A DNA stretch of 64,000 bases. It comes from Clavibacter sepedonicus (GTDB lineage: Bacteria; Actinomycetota; Actinomycetes; Actinomycetales; Microbacteriaceae). Both the position numbers and the translations under genes were made by a program. Below the pieces are notes generated by a model, which worked only from the letters and a program-made list of their open reading frames with translations, was not told the DNA's origin and searched no databases. Below, one piece after another: positions 8,424-17,255 of the stretch (position 1 is its first letter; every line of letters starts with the position of its first letter). The stretch is taken from NCBI RefSeq assembly GCF_000069225.1, contig NC_010407.1, positions 3,194,646 through 3,258,645 of the forward strand, read 5' to 3'.

Positions 8424-9146
8424 ATGAGCACCAGCCCGTCCACGCCCGCGACCGACACCGCCGCGATCGCCCGCATCATCGACCACACGCTCCTGAAGCC
8501 CGAGGCCACGCGCGACGAGGTCGCCGCGCTCGTCGCCGAGGCCGTCGAGCTCGGCACCTACTCCGTGTGCGTCTCGCCGTCGATGCTGCCGCTCGAGCTG
8601 CCGGCGGGATCCGACCTGAAGGTCGCGGTCGTCTGCGGCTTCCCGAGCGGCAAGCACCACAGCGAGGTCAAGGCCGCCGAGGCCGCGCTCTCAATCCGCC
8701 AGGGCGCCGACGAGATCGACATGGTGATCGACGTGGGCGCCGCCCGCGAAGGCCGCTTCGCCGACGTCGAGGCCGACATCCGCGCGGTCCGCGAGGCCGT
8801 GCCCACGCCCGCCGTGCTCAAGGTCATCATCGAGTCGGCCGCGCTCGACGACGACCAGATCGTGGCCGTCTGCACCGCGGCCGTCGCCGCCGGCGCCGAC
8901 TTCGTCAAGACCTCCACGGGCTTCCACCCCACCGGCGGCGCGACCGTGCACGCGGTCGAGCTGATGAGCCGCACGGTCGACGGCAAGGCCGGCGTCAAGG
9001 CGTCCGGCGGGATCCGCACCTACGAGACCGCCGTGCAGATGATCGAGGCGGGGGCCACGCGCCTCGGCGTCTCGGGCAGCGCGGTCGTGCTCGCGGGCCC
9101 CGTGCAGACGCCCGAGAACGGCGCGCTCGGATCGAGCGGCTACTGA
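8424..9146 (+). CDS. deoC: Deoxyribose-phosphate aldolase
   Basis: Class I aldolase that cleaves 2-deoxyribose-5-phosphate to acetaldehyde and glyceraldehyde-3-phosphate in nucleoside catabolism; 240 aa. The TIM barrel signatures are clear: [11 protein letters not shown] at the N-terminus, [20 protein letters not shown], the Schiff-base lysine in DFVKTSTGF, and [16 protein letters not shown] precedes the ATG at 8424. The stop overlaps the start of the aminopeptidase gene by one base (TGATG), suggesting coupling. No deoxyribonucleoside repressor gene is adjacent. Confidence 0.96.
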   Translation: MSTSPSTPATDTAAIARIIDHTLLKPEATRDEVAALVAEAVELGTYSVCVSPSMLPLELPAGSDLKVAVVCGFPSGKHHSEVKAAEAALSIRQGADEIDMVIDVGAAREGRFADVEADIRAVREAVPTPAVLKVIIESAALDDDQIVAVCTAAVAAGADFVKTSTGFHPTGGATVHAVELMSRTVDGKAGVKASGGIRTYETAVQMIEAGATRLGVSGSAVVLAGPVQTPENGALGSSGY

Positions 9147-10441
9147 TGCCGACAGACCGCCGCGCGCACCTCGCGGACATCGGCCGCTTCATCCAGGCCT
9201 CGCCCTCCTCGTTCCACGCGGCCGAGGAGGGTGCGCGCCGGCTCGAGACCGCGGGCTTCACGCGCCTCGACGAGCGCGACGCGTGGCCGACCGGCTCGGG
9301 GAAGCGGTTCATCGTCCGCGACGGCGCGCTCCTCGCCTGGATCCAGCCCGCCGGCGCGCACGCCACCACGCCCTTCCGCGTGCTCGGCGCCCACACCGAC
9401 TCCCCCGGCTTCAAGCTGAAGCCGAAGCCCACCATCGGATCCGACGGCTGGCTCCAGGCCGGCGTCGAGGTCTACGGCGGCCCGCTCCTCAACTCCTGGC
9501 TCGACCGCGACCTCGAGCTCGCCGGCCGCCTCGTCACGCGCGACGGCCGCCGCCACCTCGTCCGCACCGGCCCGCTCCTGCGCTTCCCGCAGCTCGCCGT
9601 CCACCTCGACCGCGGCGTCAACACCGACGGGCTCCGGCTGGATCCGCAGCGCCACACGAGCCCGATCCTGGGCACGGGCTCCCCCGCCGACGCCGACGTG
9701 CTCGGCCACCTGGCCGGCCTCGCCGGAGTGGCGGCGGACGACGTGCTCGGCTATGACGTGGGCGTCGCCGACACCCAGGCGCCCGGATCCCTCGGCCTCG
9801 CGGGCGAGCTCTTCGCCGCCGGCCGGATGGACAACCTCAGCTCCGTCCACGCGGGCCTCGCCGCCCTGCTCGAGCTCGCCGGCACCGCCGACGACGACCC
9901 GGACGCGCCCGTCGCGGTGCTCGCCGCCTTCGACCACGAGGAAGTCGGATCCGCTACCCCGTCGGGCGCCGCCGGCCCCGTCCTCGAGGACGTGCTCGGG
10001 CGCATCTCCGCCGGCCTCGGCGCCTCGTCCGAGGAGCGTCGCCGCGCGTTCGCCTTCTCCTGGTGCCTCTCCGCCGACGCCGGCCACGCCGTGCACCCCA
10101 ACTACCCGGACCGCCACGACCCGGCGAACCGGCCGGTGCCGAACGGGGGCCCGCTGCTGAAGATCAACGCGAACCAGCGCTACGCGACCGACGGCGTCGG
10201 CGCGCGCGAGTGGGCCCTGGCCTGCGAGCGCGCGGGCGTCCCGTTCCAGGAGTTCGTCTCCAGCAACGCGGTGCCGTGCGGCTCGACCATCGGCCCGATC
10301 ACCGCGACGCGGCTCGGGATCCGCACGGTCGACGTGGGGATCCCCCTGCTCTCGATGCACTCGGCTCGCGAGCTGTGCGGCGCCGACGACCCGGGGCACC
10401 TCGCCGCCGCAGCCGCCGCGTTCCTCCGCCCGGCCGCCTGA
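9146..10441 (+). CDS. M18 family aminopeptidase
   Basis: Dinuclear zinc aminopeptidase (aspartyl aminopeptidase / Ape1 type), 431 aa. Metal and catalytic motifs: GAHTDSPGFKLK (first histidine and aspartate), GRMDNLSSVHAGLAAL, AAFDHEEVGSATPSGA (Glu pair) and a final SMHSARELCG histidine. DAGHAVHPNYPDRH is a further family signature. Translation starts at the ATG that overlaps the deoC stop; the apparent open frame back to 8567 is antisense-like and lies over deoC. Cytoplasmic peptide turnover is the expected role. Confidence 0.95.
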   Translation: MPTDRRAHLADIGRFIQASPSSFHAAEEGARRLETAGFTRLDERDAWPTGSGKRFIVRDGALLAWIQPAGAHATTPFRVLGAHTDSPGFKLKPKPTIGSDGWLQAGVEVYGGPLLNSWLDRDLELAGRLVTRDGRRHLVRTGPLLRFPQLAVHLDRGVNTDGLRLDPQRHTSPILGTGSPADADVLGHLAGLAGVAADDVLGYDVGVADTQAPGSLGLAGELFAAGRMDNLSSVHAGLAALLELAGTADDDPDAPVAVLAAFDHEEVGSATPSGAAGPVLEDVLGRISAGLGASSEERRRAFAFSWCLSADAGHAVHPNYPDRHDPANRPVPNGGPLLKINANQRYATDGVGAREWALACERAGVPFQEFVSSNAVPCGSTIGPITATRLGIRTVDVGIPLLSMHSARELCGADDPGHLAAAAAAFLRPAA

Positions 10442-10458
10442 CCCGCGGCACGACCCGC

Positions 10459-10496
10459 GCCGCACGACGCTCGCCGCACGACGCTCGCCGCACGAC
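10459..10496 (+). repeat. 14-bp tandem repeat, 2.7 copies
   Basis: GCCGCACGACGCTC occurs at 10459-10472 and 10473-10486, with a partial third copy to 10496 that runs into the terminator stem. Confidence 0.75.
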
Positions 10497-10535
10497 CGAG
10501 GGCCCGACGCGTTCCGCGCCGGGCCCTCGGTCGTG
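10491..10535. terminator. Bidirectional terminator hairpin
   Basis: Perfect 16-bp stem (10491-10506 with 10520-10535, core CGACCGAGGGCCCG) and a 13-nt loop between the convergent aminopeptidase and DUF305 genes. No U tract follows. Confidence 0.8.
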
Positions 10536-10549
10536 GAGTGCGCCGGGGA

Positions 10550-11263
10550 TCAGCCCCCGTACGACGCGAGCAGCGCGCGCATCTTCGTGAGCTGCTCGCC
10601 CTGGGACGCCGCCATGGCACCCGCCAGCTCGAGCGCCTCGGTCGAGGTGCCGAGCTGCGACTCCCCGTGGGCCAGCTCGATCGCGGCCTGGTGCCGGGCG
10701 ATCATGCCCTGGAGGAACAGCCGGCCCGCGTCCGTGCCGCTCGACGCCCTGAGCACCTGCAGCTCGGAGTCGAACGCCGTGTCGCTCATCGCCTCGATGT
10801 CGGCCTCGGACGCGGCACCGTCGGTCGTGCCGCCGGCGCTGCCGTCCTCGGATCCGCTGCTGGCCGACACCCCGCCCGCCTCGTCGCGGTCCTCGGTGCC
10901 GTTCGCGCCGGATCCGCCCTCCTCGCCCGACCACTCCTCGGCGAGCTCCGCGAGCGTCCGGGACTGCGGGCCCTGCTCGTCGCGGATCTGCGCGGCCAGC
11001 TCCCCGGCGCCCGGCGGCAGGTCGCGCACCTGGAGCGCGGCGACGGCGAGCTCGACGGATCCGGCGGCGTGGTCGCCCATCTCCTCGGCGAAGGAGAGGT
11101 CGGCGCGGTTCCAGCCCTGCGACTCCGTCTCGGAGGGGGCGGCCGCGTCGGCGCTCGGGCTGGCGTCGGCGTCGGGCGTGCGCGGCGGGGTGGAGCAGCC
11201 GGCGAGCGCGGCGGCGATGACGATGGCGGTCGTGGCGGCAGCGAGCCGGTTGCGGTATCCCAT
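10550..11263 (-). CDS. DUF305 domain-containing lipoprotein
   Basis: Secreted lipoprotein of 237 aa. The signal peptide MGYRNRLAAATTAIVIAAALAGC ends in a lipobox (LAGC). The DUF305 part is split: an N-terminal stretch (SFAEEMGDHAAGSVELA) and a C-terminal one (FLQGMIARHQAAIELAHGESQLG), separated by a Gly/Ser/Asp-rich insert. The HxxxxxxA...H pattern resembles ferritin-like metal-binding helices of DUF305 proteins. GGAGGA precedes the ATG at 11261-11263; upstream in-frame codons to 11356 are unlikely. Often linked to copper or metal stress in other bacteria, but no such partner is adjacent. Confidence 0.85.
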   Translation of the reverse strand: MGYRNRLAAATTAIVIAAALAGCSTPPRTPDADASPSADAAAPSETESQGWNRADLSFAEEMGDHAAGSVELAVAALQVRDLPPGAGELAAQIRDEQGPQSRTLAELAEEWSGEEGGSGANGTEDRDEAGGVSASSGSEDGSAGGTTDGAASEADIEAMSDTAFDSELQVLRASSGTDAGRLFLQGMIARHQAAIELAHGESQLGTSTEALELAGAMAASQGEQLTKMRALLASYGG

Positions 11264-11306
11264 GCGACGATCCTCCTCCACGGCGCGGCGTCGGAGGGGC
11301 CGACTG

Positions 11307-11312
11307 TAGGTT
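11307..11312 (+). promoter_or_regulatory. Leaderless -10 element TAGGTT
   Basis: TAGGTT ends exactly 6 nt before the ATG at 11319; no Shine-Dalgarno is present. Confidence 0.6.
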
Positions 11313-11318
11313 CTCCCC

Positions 11319-11972
11319 ATGCCCGAGATCGTCGACCTGCCGCATCCCGGCGTCACCCTCGAGTTCGGCGACCCCGGCAGCCCCGTGGTCGTGCTCGTCC
11401 ACGACGACCACGGCCGCCTCCCCTGGCTCGACCAGTACGCGCTCGCCCTCGCCCGCGCGGGCTTCCACGTGCTCGTCCCCGACCTCTACGACGGCCGCGC
11501 CACCCTCGACGACGCGCTCGCCGAGGGGCTGGCCGCCCAGCTCGACGTGGGGTTCGCGCTCGGCACGATCCGCGACGGCATCGACTCGGCGCGCGCCCGA
11601 GGATCCCGGCGCGTCGGCCTCGTCGGCTTCGCGCCCGGCGGCTGGCTCGCGCTCCTTGAGGCGCAGGACGGCGGCGCCGACGCCGTGGTCGCCTACTGCG
11701 CGAGCCTCGGCCCCCAGGAGCACGGCGTCATCCCGTGCGCGGTCCTCCTCCACCTCGCCGAGCACGACGACTGGATCGACGACCAGCGACCCGAGGCGTT
11801 CATCGGCCGGCTCCGCGAGCACGGCACGCCCATCACCTCGCACACCTACCCCGGCACGACCCCCGTGTTCCCCAACGCGAGCCTCCGCGACCGCATGGAT
11901 CCCGACGCCGCGGCCCTCGCCTACCGCCGTACGGAGGCGTTCCTCCGCGAGCACCTGGCAAACGGGTCCTGA
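11319..11972 (+). CDS. Dienelactone-hydrolase-like protein lacking nucleophile and histidine
   Basis: Alpha/beta-hydrolase fold of the dienelactone hydrolase family, 217 aa. The fold is complete: VVLVHDDHG, VLVPDLYDGR, the elbow GFAPGG (residues 103-108) and HTYPGTTPVF near the end. Two triad residues are missing: the nucleophile position (normally Cys or Ser in GxCxGG) is Ala105, and the position of the catalytic His in the usual HxYxGAxHGF motif is Pro181. The acid (D149/D150) remains. It is therefore probably not a hydrolase and may bind a ligand or partner. It has a leaderless start and stands alone. Confidence 0.82.
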   Translation: MPEIVDLPHPGVTLEFGDPGSPVVVLVHDDHGRLPWLDQYALALARAGFHVLVPDLYDGRATLDDALAEGLAAQLDVGFALGTIRDGIDSARARGSRRVGLVGFAPGGWLALLEAQDGGADAVVAYCASLGPQEHGVIPCAVLLHLAEHDDWIDDQRPEAFIGRLREHGTPITSHTYPGTTPVFPNASLRDRMDPDAAALAYRRTEAFLREHLANGS

Positions 11973-12069
11973 TCCAGTAGCGCCTGCGCACCAAACCGGT
12001 CGCTTAGGCGGTACGAATGTAAGGAGCCTGGGAACGCCCCGGCTCTTCCCTACCAGTGGAGGCACCATC

Positions 12070-12489
12070 ATGAGCTCATCCCCGAACCGCCTGCTCGGCA
12101 CCGCATTCGGCGCCGTGTACGTCCTCGTCGGCCTTCTCGGCTTCCTGTTCCCGCCGCAGAGCGGGGGCTTCTTCTCCTCCGACGGCGGCCTGCTGCTCGG
12201 GATCTTCATGGTGAACCCGTTCCACAACGTGGCCCACCTGCTCATCGGCGCGGCCCTCCTCATCGGCGGCCTCTCCAGCGTCGCGTCGGCCAAGGCCGTG
12301 AACTCCACCATCGGATTCGCGTACCTCGCGCTCGGCATCGTCGGCTTCTTCCTCGTGAACACTGACTTCAACATCCTCGCGCTCAACACCGCGGACCACT
12401 TCCTGCACCTCGGCAGCGCCGTCGTGCTGCTGATCGTGGGCCTCGGCGCCGAGAAGGGCGTCCGCAACCGCGCCGCCCGCGCCGCTTAG
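12070..12489 (+). CDS. DUF4383 domain-containing membrane protein
   Basis: Four-helix membrane protein of 139 aa with the DUF4383 hallmarks: NRLLGTAFGAVYVLVGLLGF, VNPFHNVAHLLIGAALL (the conserved N-x-x-H-x-x-x-G pattern), FAYLALGIVGF and ADHFLHLGSAVVLL. Cytoplasmic membrane; role unknown, though relatives are often stress-induced in actinobacteria. The ATG at 12070 follows a GTGGAGGCACC ribosome-binding site. Confidence 0.9.
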   Translation: MSSSPNRLLGTAFGAVYVLVGLLGFLFPPQSGGFFSSDGGLLLGIFMVNPFHNVAHLLIGAALLIGGLSSVASAKAVNSTIGFAYLALGIVGFFLVNTDFNILALNTADHFLHLGSAVVLLIVGLGAEKGVRNRAARAA

Positions 12490-12533
12490 GCAGCGCCACC
12501 GCCGCGCCGCTGCACCGGGCGCGTCACGCATCA

Positions 12534-12564
12534 CCGCACGACAGCACCACCCGCACGACAGCAC
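12534..12564 (+). repeat. 14-bp direct repeat
   Basis: CCGCACGACAGCAC at 12534-12547 and again at 12551-12564, followed by a degenerate third copy, in the 123-bp gap between two membrane-protein genes. The CCGCACGAC core is shared with the repeat at 10459. Confidence 0.7.
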
Positions 12565-12612
12565 GCAGCACCGCACCACCCGCGGCGCCCGGGACGACGA
12601 AGGGACCAGCAC

Positions 12613-13314
12613 GTGTCACTGCTCATCCGCCACTGGCTGGCCCTCGCCGCCCTGGGCGCCGCGCTCATCCACCTGGCCGTCGGCGCGGGATCCCCGCCCG
12701 CGGCCATGGTGGCACTCCTCCTCATCGGCCTCGCCGAGGGCGCGTGGGCCGTCGCGGCCCTCCGCTCCGACCGCCTGCCGGTCCCCGGCTGGGCCGCCCT
12801 CGGCGCTCTCGTCCCGGTCGCCGGCTGGGCCCTCCTCGTGACGGCCGCGGTCGTCATGTCCGCCCCCGGCATCACCAGCGACCTGCCCGTGATCCCCATG
12901 CTCGCCGCGACCCTGCTCGACCTCGTGGTCGCCGCGGTCGTCGGCCGCCACCTCCGCTCGCATGCCGAGTCCGAGGCCCTGGCCGTGTGCACGGCCGTCG
13001 AGGCCACGTTCCCGGCCGACGCCGCGCTCGTCGGATCCGGCGCGCCGCTCCCGTCCCCCGCCGCACCCGCCGCACCCGTCTCCGCCGCGCTGCCGGCCTC
13101 CGCCGCCGGCACGCCCTCCACCGCCACCGCCGAGGCGGATCCCGAGCGCACGGGCGGCCGCTACCTCGCGGGCGTGCTCGTCGGCGCCTTCGTCGTCGCC
13201 GGCCTCGTGACCCCCGCACTCTCGCTCACGCGCGCCGGCGAGTTCGCCGTGCCGCACGGCCAGCACAGCTCCATCGACCTCGACGGCATCCAGGGCGAGC
13301 ACTCCGGCCACTGA
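12613..13314 (+). CDS. Multi-pass membrane protein, hypothetical
   Basis: A 233-aa protein with four hydrophobic segments in the N-terminal half (about residues 5-22, 31-47, 57-80 and 94-112), an Ala/Pro-rich linker (about 130-175), a fifth helix (GVLVGAFVVAGLVTPAL) and a His-containing tail (HGQHSSIDL...GEHSGH). GTG start; a weak GAAGGGA lies about 11 nt upstream. No family recognised. The His-rich exposed tail may bind metal (inference). Confidence 0.7.
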   Translation: MSLLIRHWLALAALGAALIHLAVGAGSPPAAMVALLLIGLAEGAWAVAALRSDRLPVPGWAALGALVPVAGWALLVTAAVVMSAPGITSDLPVIPMLAATLLDLVVAAVVGRHLRSHAESEALAVCTAVEATFPADAALVGSGAPLPSPAAPAAPVSAALPASAAGTPSTATAEADPERTGGRYLAGVLVGAFVVAGLVTPALSLTRAGEFAVPHGQHSSIDLDGIQGEHSGH

Positions 13315-13348
13315 GCCGGTCGGCCGGCCCGCAGCACGCGGACCCGGG

Positions 13349-14650
13349 TCAGCTCGCGGGCGCGACCGACGGCGTCACGCGGATCCTGGTCGCCTCGCTC
13401 ATGAACCGCCGCACGTTCTCGTCGACGATGATGTCGCCCGGCCGCAGCGGCCGCGTGAGGAACAGCCCGTCGATGTCGGTGATCCGGCTGAGGGCCACGT
13501 AGGTCTGGCCGGGGCTGAAGACGCGCGCGCCCAGGTCCACGATCGCCCGGTCGTACGTCTTCCCCTGCGACTTGTGGATGGTGACGGCCCACGCCAGCCG
13601 CAGCGGGAACTGCGTGAAGTCGGCGACCACATCGCGCCGCAGCTGCTTGGTGGTGGGCGAGTACGAGTACTTGTGCTTCTCCCACGTGACCGGCTCGACC
13701 TCGTGCACGACGCCGTCGAGCTCCACGTACACGTTGGTGTCGATGCGCGTGACGACGCCGACGGATCCGTTCACCCAGCGCTGGTCGACGTCGTTGCGGA
13801 GGAACATCACCTGCGCGCCGATCTTGAGGTCGAGCTTCTCGTCGGCCGGGTAGGTGCGCCCGCCGAAGTCGCCCGTGACGTCGGCGGTGGCGGTGAGCGA
13901 GCGGCCGGGCAGGCGCTTGAGGGCCTCCGCGTTGATCCGGTTCACGGTGTCGTTGCGCGTCGCGAGCGTGATGGCGCCGTCGGTGGGCGCGGGGCGCGCG
14001 CCGGCCGCGTTGAGCACGCCCGCGATCTCCGCCGTGACGCGCCCGTGGCGCACGGCGTTGAGCATCTCCTTGAACGCCTCCTCATGCTGCCGGTGGATCT
14101 CGGTGAGCTCGTAGATCCGCAGCTGCGCCTCCTCCCACACCTTCGCGTCGAAGAACCACATGGAGCGGTAGCGGTCGGCGAAGTAGGCGCGCTCGTCGCC
14201 GTCGCCGGGCACGGGGGCCAGCTGGTACGGATCCCCGAACAGCACGACCTGCACGCCGCCGAACGGCACGTCCTTCTTGTGGCGCGCCTGGCGGAGGCTG
14301 CGGTCGATGGCGTCGACGAGATCCGCGTTGACCATGGAGACCTCGTCGATGACGAGCGTGTCGATGGTGTTGAGGAGCTTCCGCAGCTCGCCGGTCTGCT
14401 CGATCTCCTCGTCGGCGATGACCCCGATGGGCAGCTTGAACAGCGAGTGGATGGTCTGGCCGCCGACGTTGAGCGCCGCGACGCCCGTGGGCGCGCAGAT
14501 CACGATCTGCTTCTCGGTGTTCCACGACAGGTGCGTGAGGAGGGTCGACTTGCCGGTGCCGGCGCGGCCCGTGACGAAGATGTGGTCGCGCGTGCCCTCG
14601 ATGGCCTGGAAGACCGCGGCCTGCTCCGGGGAGAGGGGGACCGTGCTCAC
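13349..14650 (-). CDS. PIF1/RecD-like AAA family helicase
   Basis: Superfamily 1B DNA helicase of 433 aa. Motifs in order: Walker A GRAGTGKST (about residue 27), PTGVAALNVGGQTIHSLF (motif Ia), the Walker B variant LVIDEVSMV, FGDPYQLAPV (motif III), and the C-terminal motifs TIHKSQGKTYDRAIVDLG and TYVALSRI. This compact architecture is the bacterial PIF1-like type found singly on chromosomes. The GTG at 14648-14650 is preceded by AGGAG and is preferred over the ATG at 14722. Likely role: unwinding structured DNA during replication or repair. Confidence 0.9.
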   Translation of the reverse strand: MSTVPLSPEQAAVFQAIEGTRDHIFVTGRAGTGKSTLLTHLSWNTEKQIVICAPTGVAALNVGGQTIHSLFKLPIGVIADEEIEQTGELRKLLNTIDTLVIDEVSMVNADLVDAIDRSLRQARHKKDVPFGGVQVVLFGDPYQLAPVPGDGDERAYFADRYRSMWFFDAKVWEEAQLRIYELTEIHRQHEEAFKEMLNAVRHGRVTAEIAGVLNAAGARPAPTDGAITLATRNDTVNRINAEALKRLPGRSLTATADVTGDFGGRTYPADEKLDLKIGAQVMFLRNDVDQRWVNGSVGVVTRIDTNVYVELDGVVHEVEPVTWEKHKYSYSPTTKQLRRDVVADFTQFPLRLAWAVTIHKSQGKTYDRAIVDLGARVFSPGQTYVALSRITDIDGLFLTRPLRPGDIIVDENVRRFMSEATRIRVTPSVAPAS

Positions 14651-14770
14651 GCGGGGCTCCTGGCGGGTCGGGGACGGGAGGGTGCGCGGATCCGCGGCCG
14701 CTGGTGCCGCGCAGATGCGCACTCGAATCTACCCCGGCGCCCGGCCGCGGAGGCGTCGATGCCCCGCCCG

Positions 14771-14776
14771 TAGGAT
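14771..14776 (+). promoter_or_regulatory. Near-leaderless -10 element TAGGAT
   Basis: TAGGAT ends 7 nt before the ATG at 14784. Confidence 0.55.
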
Positions 14777-14783
14777 GATCCGC

Positions 14784-15803
14784 ATGCCGAGCCCCGCCGT
14801 CGACGCGCGCGGGGAGCTGCGTCGGGCGGTCCTCGTGTGGTCGCTGCTCGCGGCGCTCCTGGTCGGGGCGTTCCTCGGCACCGTCGCGTCGCTCAACCAG
14901 GGCACCTTCAGCGCCCACGGCTTCGTGCGCTCCTACCTCGACGCCCTCGCGCGCGAGGACAGCCGCGACGCGCTCTCCGCTCCCGGCGTCGTGCTGCCGG
15001 ACACGGGGAGCCGCGCCCTCCTCGACGCCCGCGCGCTGCCCGGCCTCGCCGACGTGGAGCTCGTGTCCGACGAGCCCGCGGGCGACGGCGAGCGCGCGGT
15101 CACGTACTCCTACACGCTGCCGTCGGGGCCCGGATCCACCGAGTTCCTGGTGCGCGAGACCCCCGCCGCCCTCGGCCTCTTCGCGCGGTGGGAGTTCGCG
15201 ACGAGCCCGGTCGCGGCGATCGACCTCGAGCTGCGGCACGCGGCGACGTTCACGGCCAACGGGCTGGCCGTATCGGCGACGCCCGGGGGCGAGGCTGCCG
15301 AAGGCGCCGGATCCACGTACCTCGTGCTCGCGCCCGCGTCCCTCGCGCTCGACCACGCATCCGAGTACCTCCAGGCCGAGGACGCGGAGGTCGCCGTGAC
15401 CGAGCCGGGCAGCGTCGTGCCGGCCCGCGTCGACGCCGAGCCCACCGACGACCTCGTGGCGTCCGTGCAGTCCGAGGTCGAGTCCTACCTGACGCAGTGC
15501 ACGACGCAGGCCGTGCTGTACCCGTCGGGCTGCCCGTTCGGGAAGACGATCCGCGACCGGATCACCGCGCCGCCCGTGTGGAGCATGACGGCCATGCCCG
15601 AGATCACCCTGCAGCCCGCGAGCGACGACCCCGCCGACCTCGACTGGGTCGTGCCGTCGACGGTCGGCACCGCGCACATCAAGGTGCCGGTCCGCTCCCT
15701 GTACGACGGCAGCGTCAAGGACCTCGACGAGGACGTGCCGTTCAGCGTGAGCTGGCGGGTCAGCGTGGACGAGACCTCGGGCGTGCGGATCCAGGGCCTC
15801 TAG
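14784..15803 (+). CDS. Membrane-anchored hypothetical protein, 339 aa
   Basis: One N-terminal membrane anchor (AVLVWSLLAALLVGAFLGTVASL, about residues 15-37), then an all-extracytoplasmic domain. The domain begins with an NTF2-like segment (FVRSYLDALAREDSRDALSAPG) and ends with a conserved cysteine pair in SYLTQCTTQAVLYPSGCPFG. It looks like an actinobacterial cell-surface protein of unknown function; the two cysteines 14 residues apart could form a disulfide outside the membrane. A TAGGAT box 7 nt before the ATG fixes the start. Confidence 0.78.
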   Translation: MPSPAVDARGELRRAVLVWSLLAALLVGAFLGTVASLNQGTFSAHGFVRSYLDALAREDSRDALSAPGVVLPDTGSRALLDARALPGLADVELVSDEPAGDGERAVTYSYTLPSGPGSTEFLVRETPAALGLFARWEFATSPVAAIDLELRHAATFTANGLAVSATPGGEAAEGAGSTYLVLAPASLALDHASEYLQAEDAEVAVTEPGSVVPARVDAEPTDDLVASVQSEVESYLTQCTTQAVLYPSGCPFGKTIRDRITAPPVWSMTAMPEITLQPASDDPADLDWVVPSTVGTAHIKVPVRSLYDGSVKDLDEDVPFSVSWRVSVDETSGVRIQGL

Positions 15804-15918
15804 CCGCTCCCGGCACCCTCCCCCCGCGTCACGGTGCGGTGCGGGGGCGGCCGGGCCAGGATCGGGACGCAACAGGGTCCGTGCGACCGCGGGGATCCGT
15901 CACCCGAGGAGCGCCCCC

Positions 15919-16341
15919 ATGTCCGCGACCATGAACCCGTACCTGTCCTTCCGCGACCAGGCGGCCGACGCGCTCCTCTTCTACCAGGGGATCTTCGGCG
16001 GCGAGGTCGAGACGACCACGTTCGGCGATGGCGGCATGGCCACGGATCCGGCCGAGGCGGACAAGGTCATGCACGGCCAGCTGACCTCCGGCGCGGGCTT
16101 CGTGCTCATGGCGTCGGACACCCCGGCCGCGATGGGCGTGCCGAGCGGATCCGCCATCACGCTCTCGCTGTCGGGCGACGACGCGGACGTGCTCGGCGGT
16201 TGGTGGGACGCGCTGACGGCCGACGGCACGATCGTGCTCCCGCTGGAGCCCGCGCCGTGGGGCGATCGGTTCGGCATGTGCACGGACCGCTTCGGGATCG
16301 ACTGGATGGTGTCGATCAGCGCGCCGCCGGCCGCCGCCTGA
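15919..16341 (+). CDS. VOC family (PhnB-like) protein
   Basis: Vicinal-oxygen-chelate fold protein of 140 aa, of the PhnB/3-demethylubiquinone-methyltransferase-like subgroup. It opens MNPYLSFRDQAADALLFYQGIFGGEVETTTFGD and continues with HGQLTSGAGFVLMASD and CTDRFGIDWMVS, the standard order of this subfamily. The enzymatic role of these proteins is generally unproven. The ATG follows GAGGAGCGCCCCC. Converges on the iron ABC ATPase gene. Confidence 0.9.
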   Translation: MSATMNPYLSFRDQAADALLFYQGIFGGEVETTTFGDGGMATDPAEADKVMHGQLTSGAGFVLMASDTPAAMGVPSGSAITLSLSGDDADVLGGWWDALTADGTIVLPLEPAPWGDRFGMCTDRFGIDWMVSISAPPAAA

Positions 16342-16364
16342 TCCGGTCGGCCGGGTCGCCCGGC

Positions 16365-17255
16365 TCAGGCCCACCGGCCTCCGCTCGGGACGATGAGCGG
16401 CGTGTGCGAGACGGGGTCGTCGATCACCAGGCACGGGAGGCCGAAGACCTCCTCCACCAGCTCGGCCGTGACGATGTCGCGCGGGGCGCCCGACGCGACC
16501 ACGCGGCCGTCCGCCATCACGATGAGGTGGTCGGCGTAGCGCGCGGCGTGGTTGAGGTCGTGCAGCACGGCGACGATGGTGCTGCCGTCGCGGTGCAGGT
16601 CGGCGAGGAGGTCGAGCAGCTCGATCTGGTGGGCGATGTCGAGGAACGTCGTCGGCTCGTCGAGCAGCAACACGGGCGTCTGCTGCGCGAGCGCCATCGC
16701 GACCCACACGCGCTGGCGCTGGCCGCCGGAGAGCTCGTCGACGTGGCGGTCCGCGAGGTCGGCGACGCCCGTCGCGGCCATCGCCTCCTGCACGGCGTCC
16801 TCGTCGGTGGACGTCCACTGGCGGATGAGGTTCTGGTGCGGGAACCGGCCGCGCGCCACGAGGTCGGCCACCGTGATCCCCTCGGGCGCGATGGCGCTCT
16901 GCGGCAGGAGGCCGACGATGCGCGCGACCTCCTTCGCACGGTAGGAGCCGAGCGGCCGGTCGTCGAGGAGCACGCCGCCCGCGGTCGGCGCGAGCAGGCG
17001 CGACAGCGCGCGGAGCAGGGTCGACTTCCCGCACGCGTTCGGGCCGACGATCACGGTGAACGAGCGGTCCGGCACGGACACGTCGAGCTGCTCGGAGATC
17101 ACCCGCCGGTCGTAGGAGAGCGTGACGCCCTCGGCGCGGAGACGCGGGGCGCCGGTCGCTGCCGACGCGGTGGGCGCGGCGGCCGCGGGCGCGCGGGTCT
17201 CGGTGTCGTCCACGGGTGGATCTCCCATCGGGTCGGGGGCGGGGGCGTCAGGCAC
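16365..17255 (-). CDS. Iron-siderophore ABC transporter, ATP-binding protein (FepC type)
   Basis: ATPase of a ferric-siderophore importer, 296 aa. Walker A GPNACGKST, Q-loop LLPQSAIAPEGITV, signature LSGGQRQRVW, Walker B LLLDEPTTFLD and H-loop AVLHDLN are all intact, in the spacing typical of the FecE/FepC group. A 30-residue Ala/Pro-rich N-terminus precedes the domain; an internal ATG at codon 10 is an alternative start. The start overlaps the end of the upstream permease gene by 8 bp. Last gene of the three-gene operon driven from the intergenic IdeR-box region near 19.4 kb. Confidence 0.93.
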   Translation of the reverse strand: MPDAPAPDPMGDPPVDDTETRAPAAAAPTASAATGAPRLRAEGVTLSYDRRVISEQLDVSVPDRSFTVIVGPNACGKSTLLRALSRLLAPTAGGVLLDDRPLGSYRAKEVARIVGLLPQSAIAPEGITVADLVARGRFPHQNLIRQWTSTDEDAVQEAMAATGVADLADRHVDELSGGQRQRVWVAMALAQQTPVLLLDEPTTFLDIAHQIELLDLLADLHRDGSTIVAVLHDLNHAARYADHLIVMADGRVVASGAPRDIVTAELVEEVFGLPCLVIDDPVSHTPLIVPSGGRWA

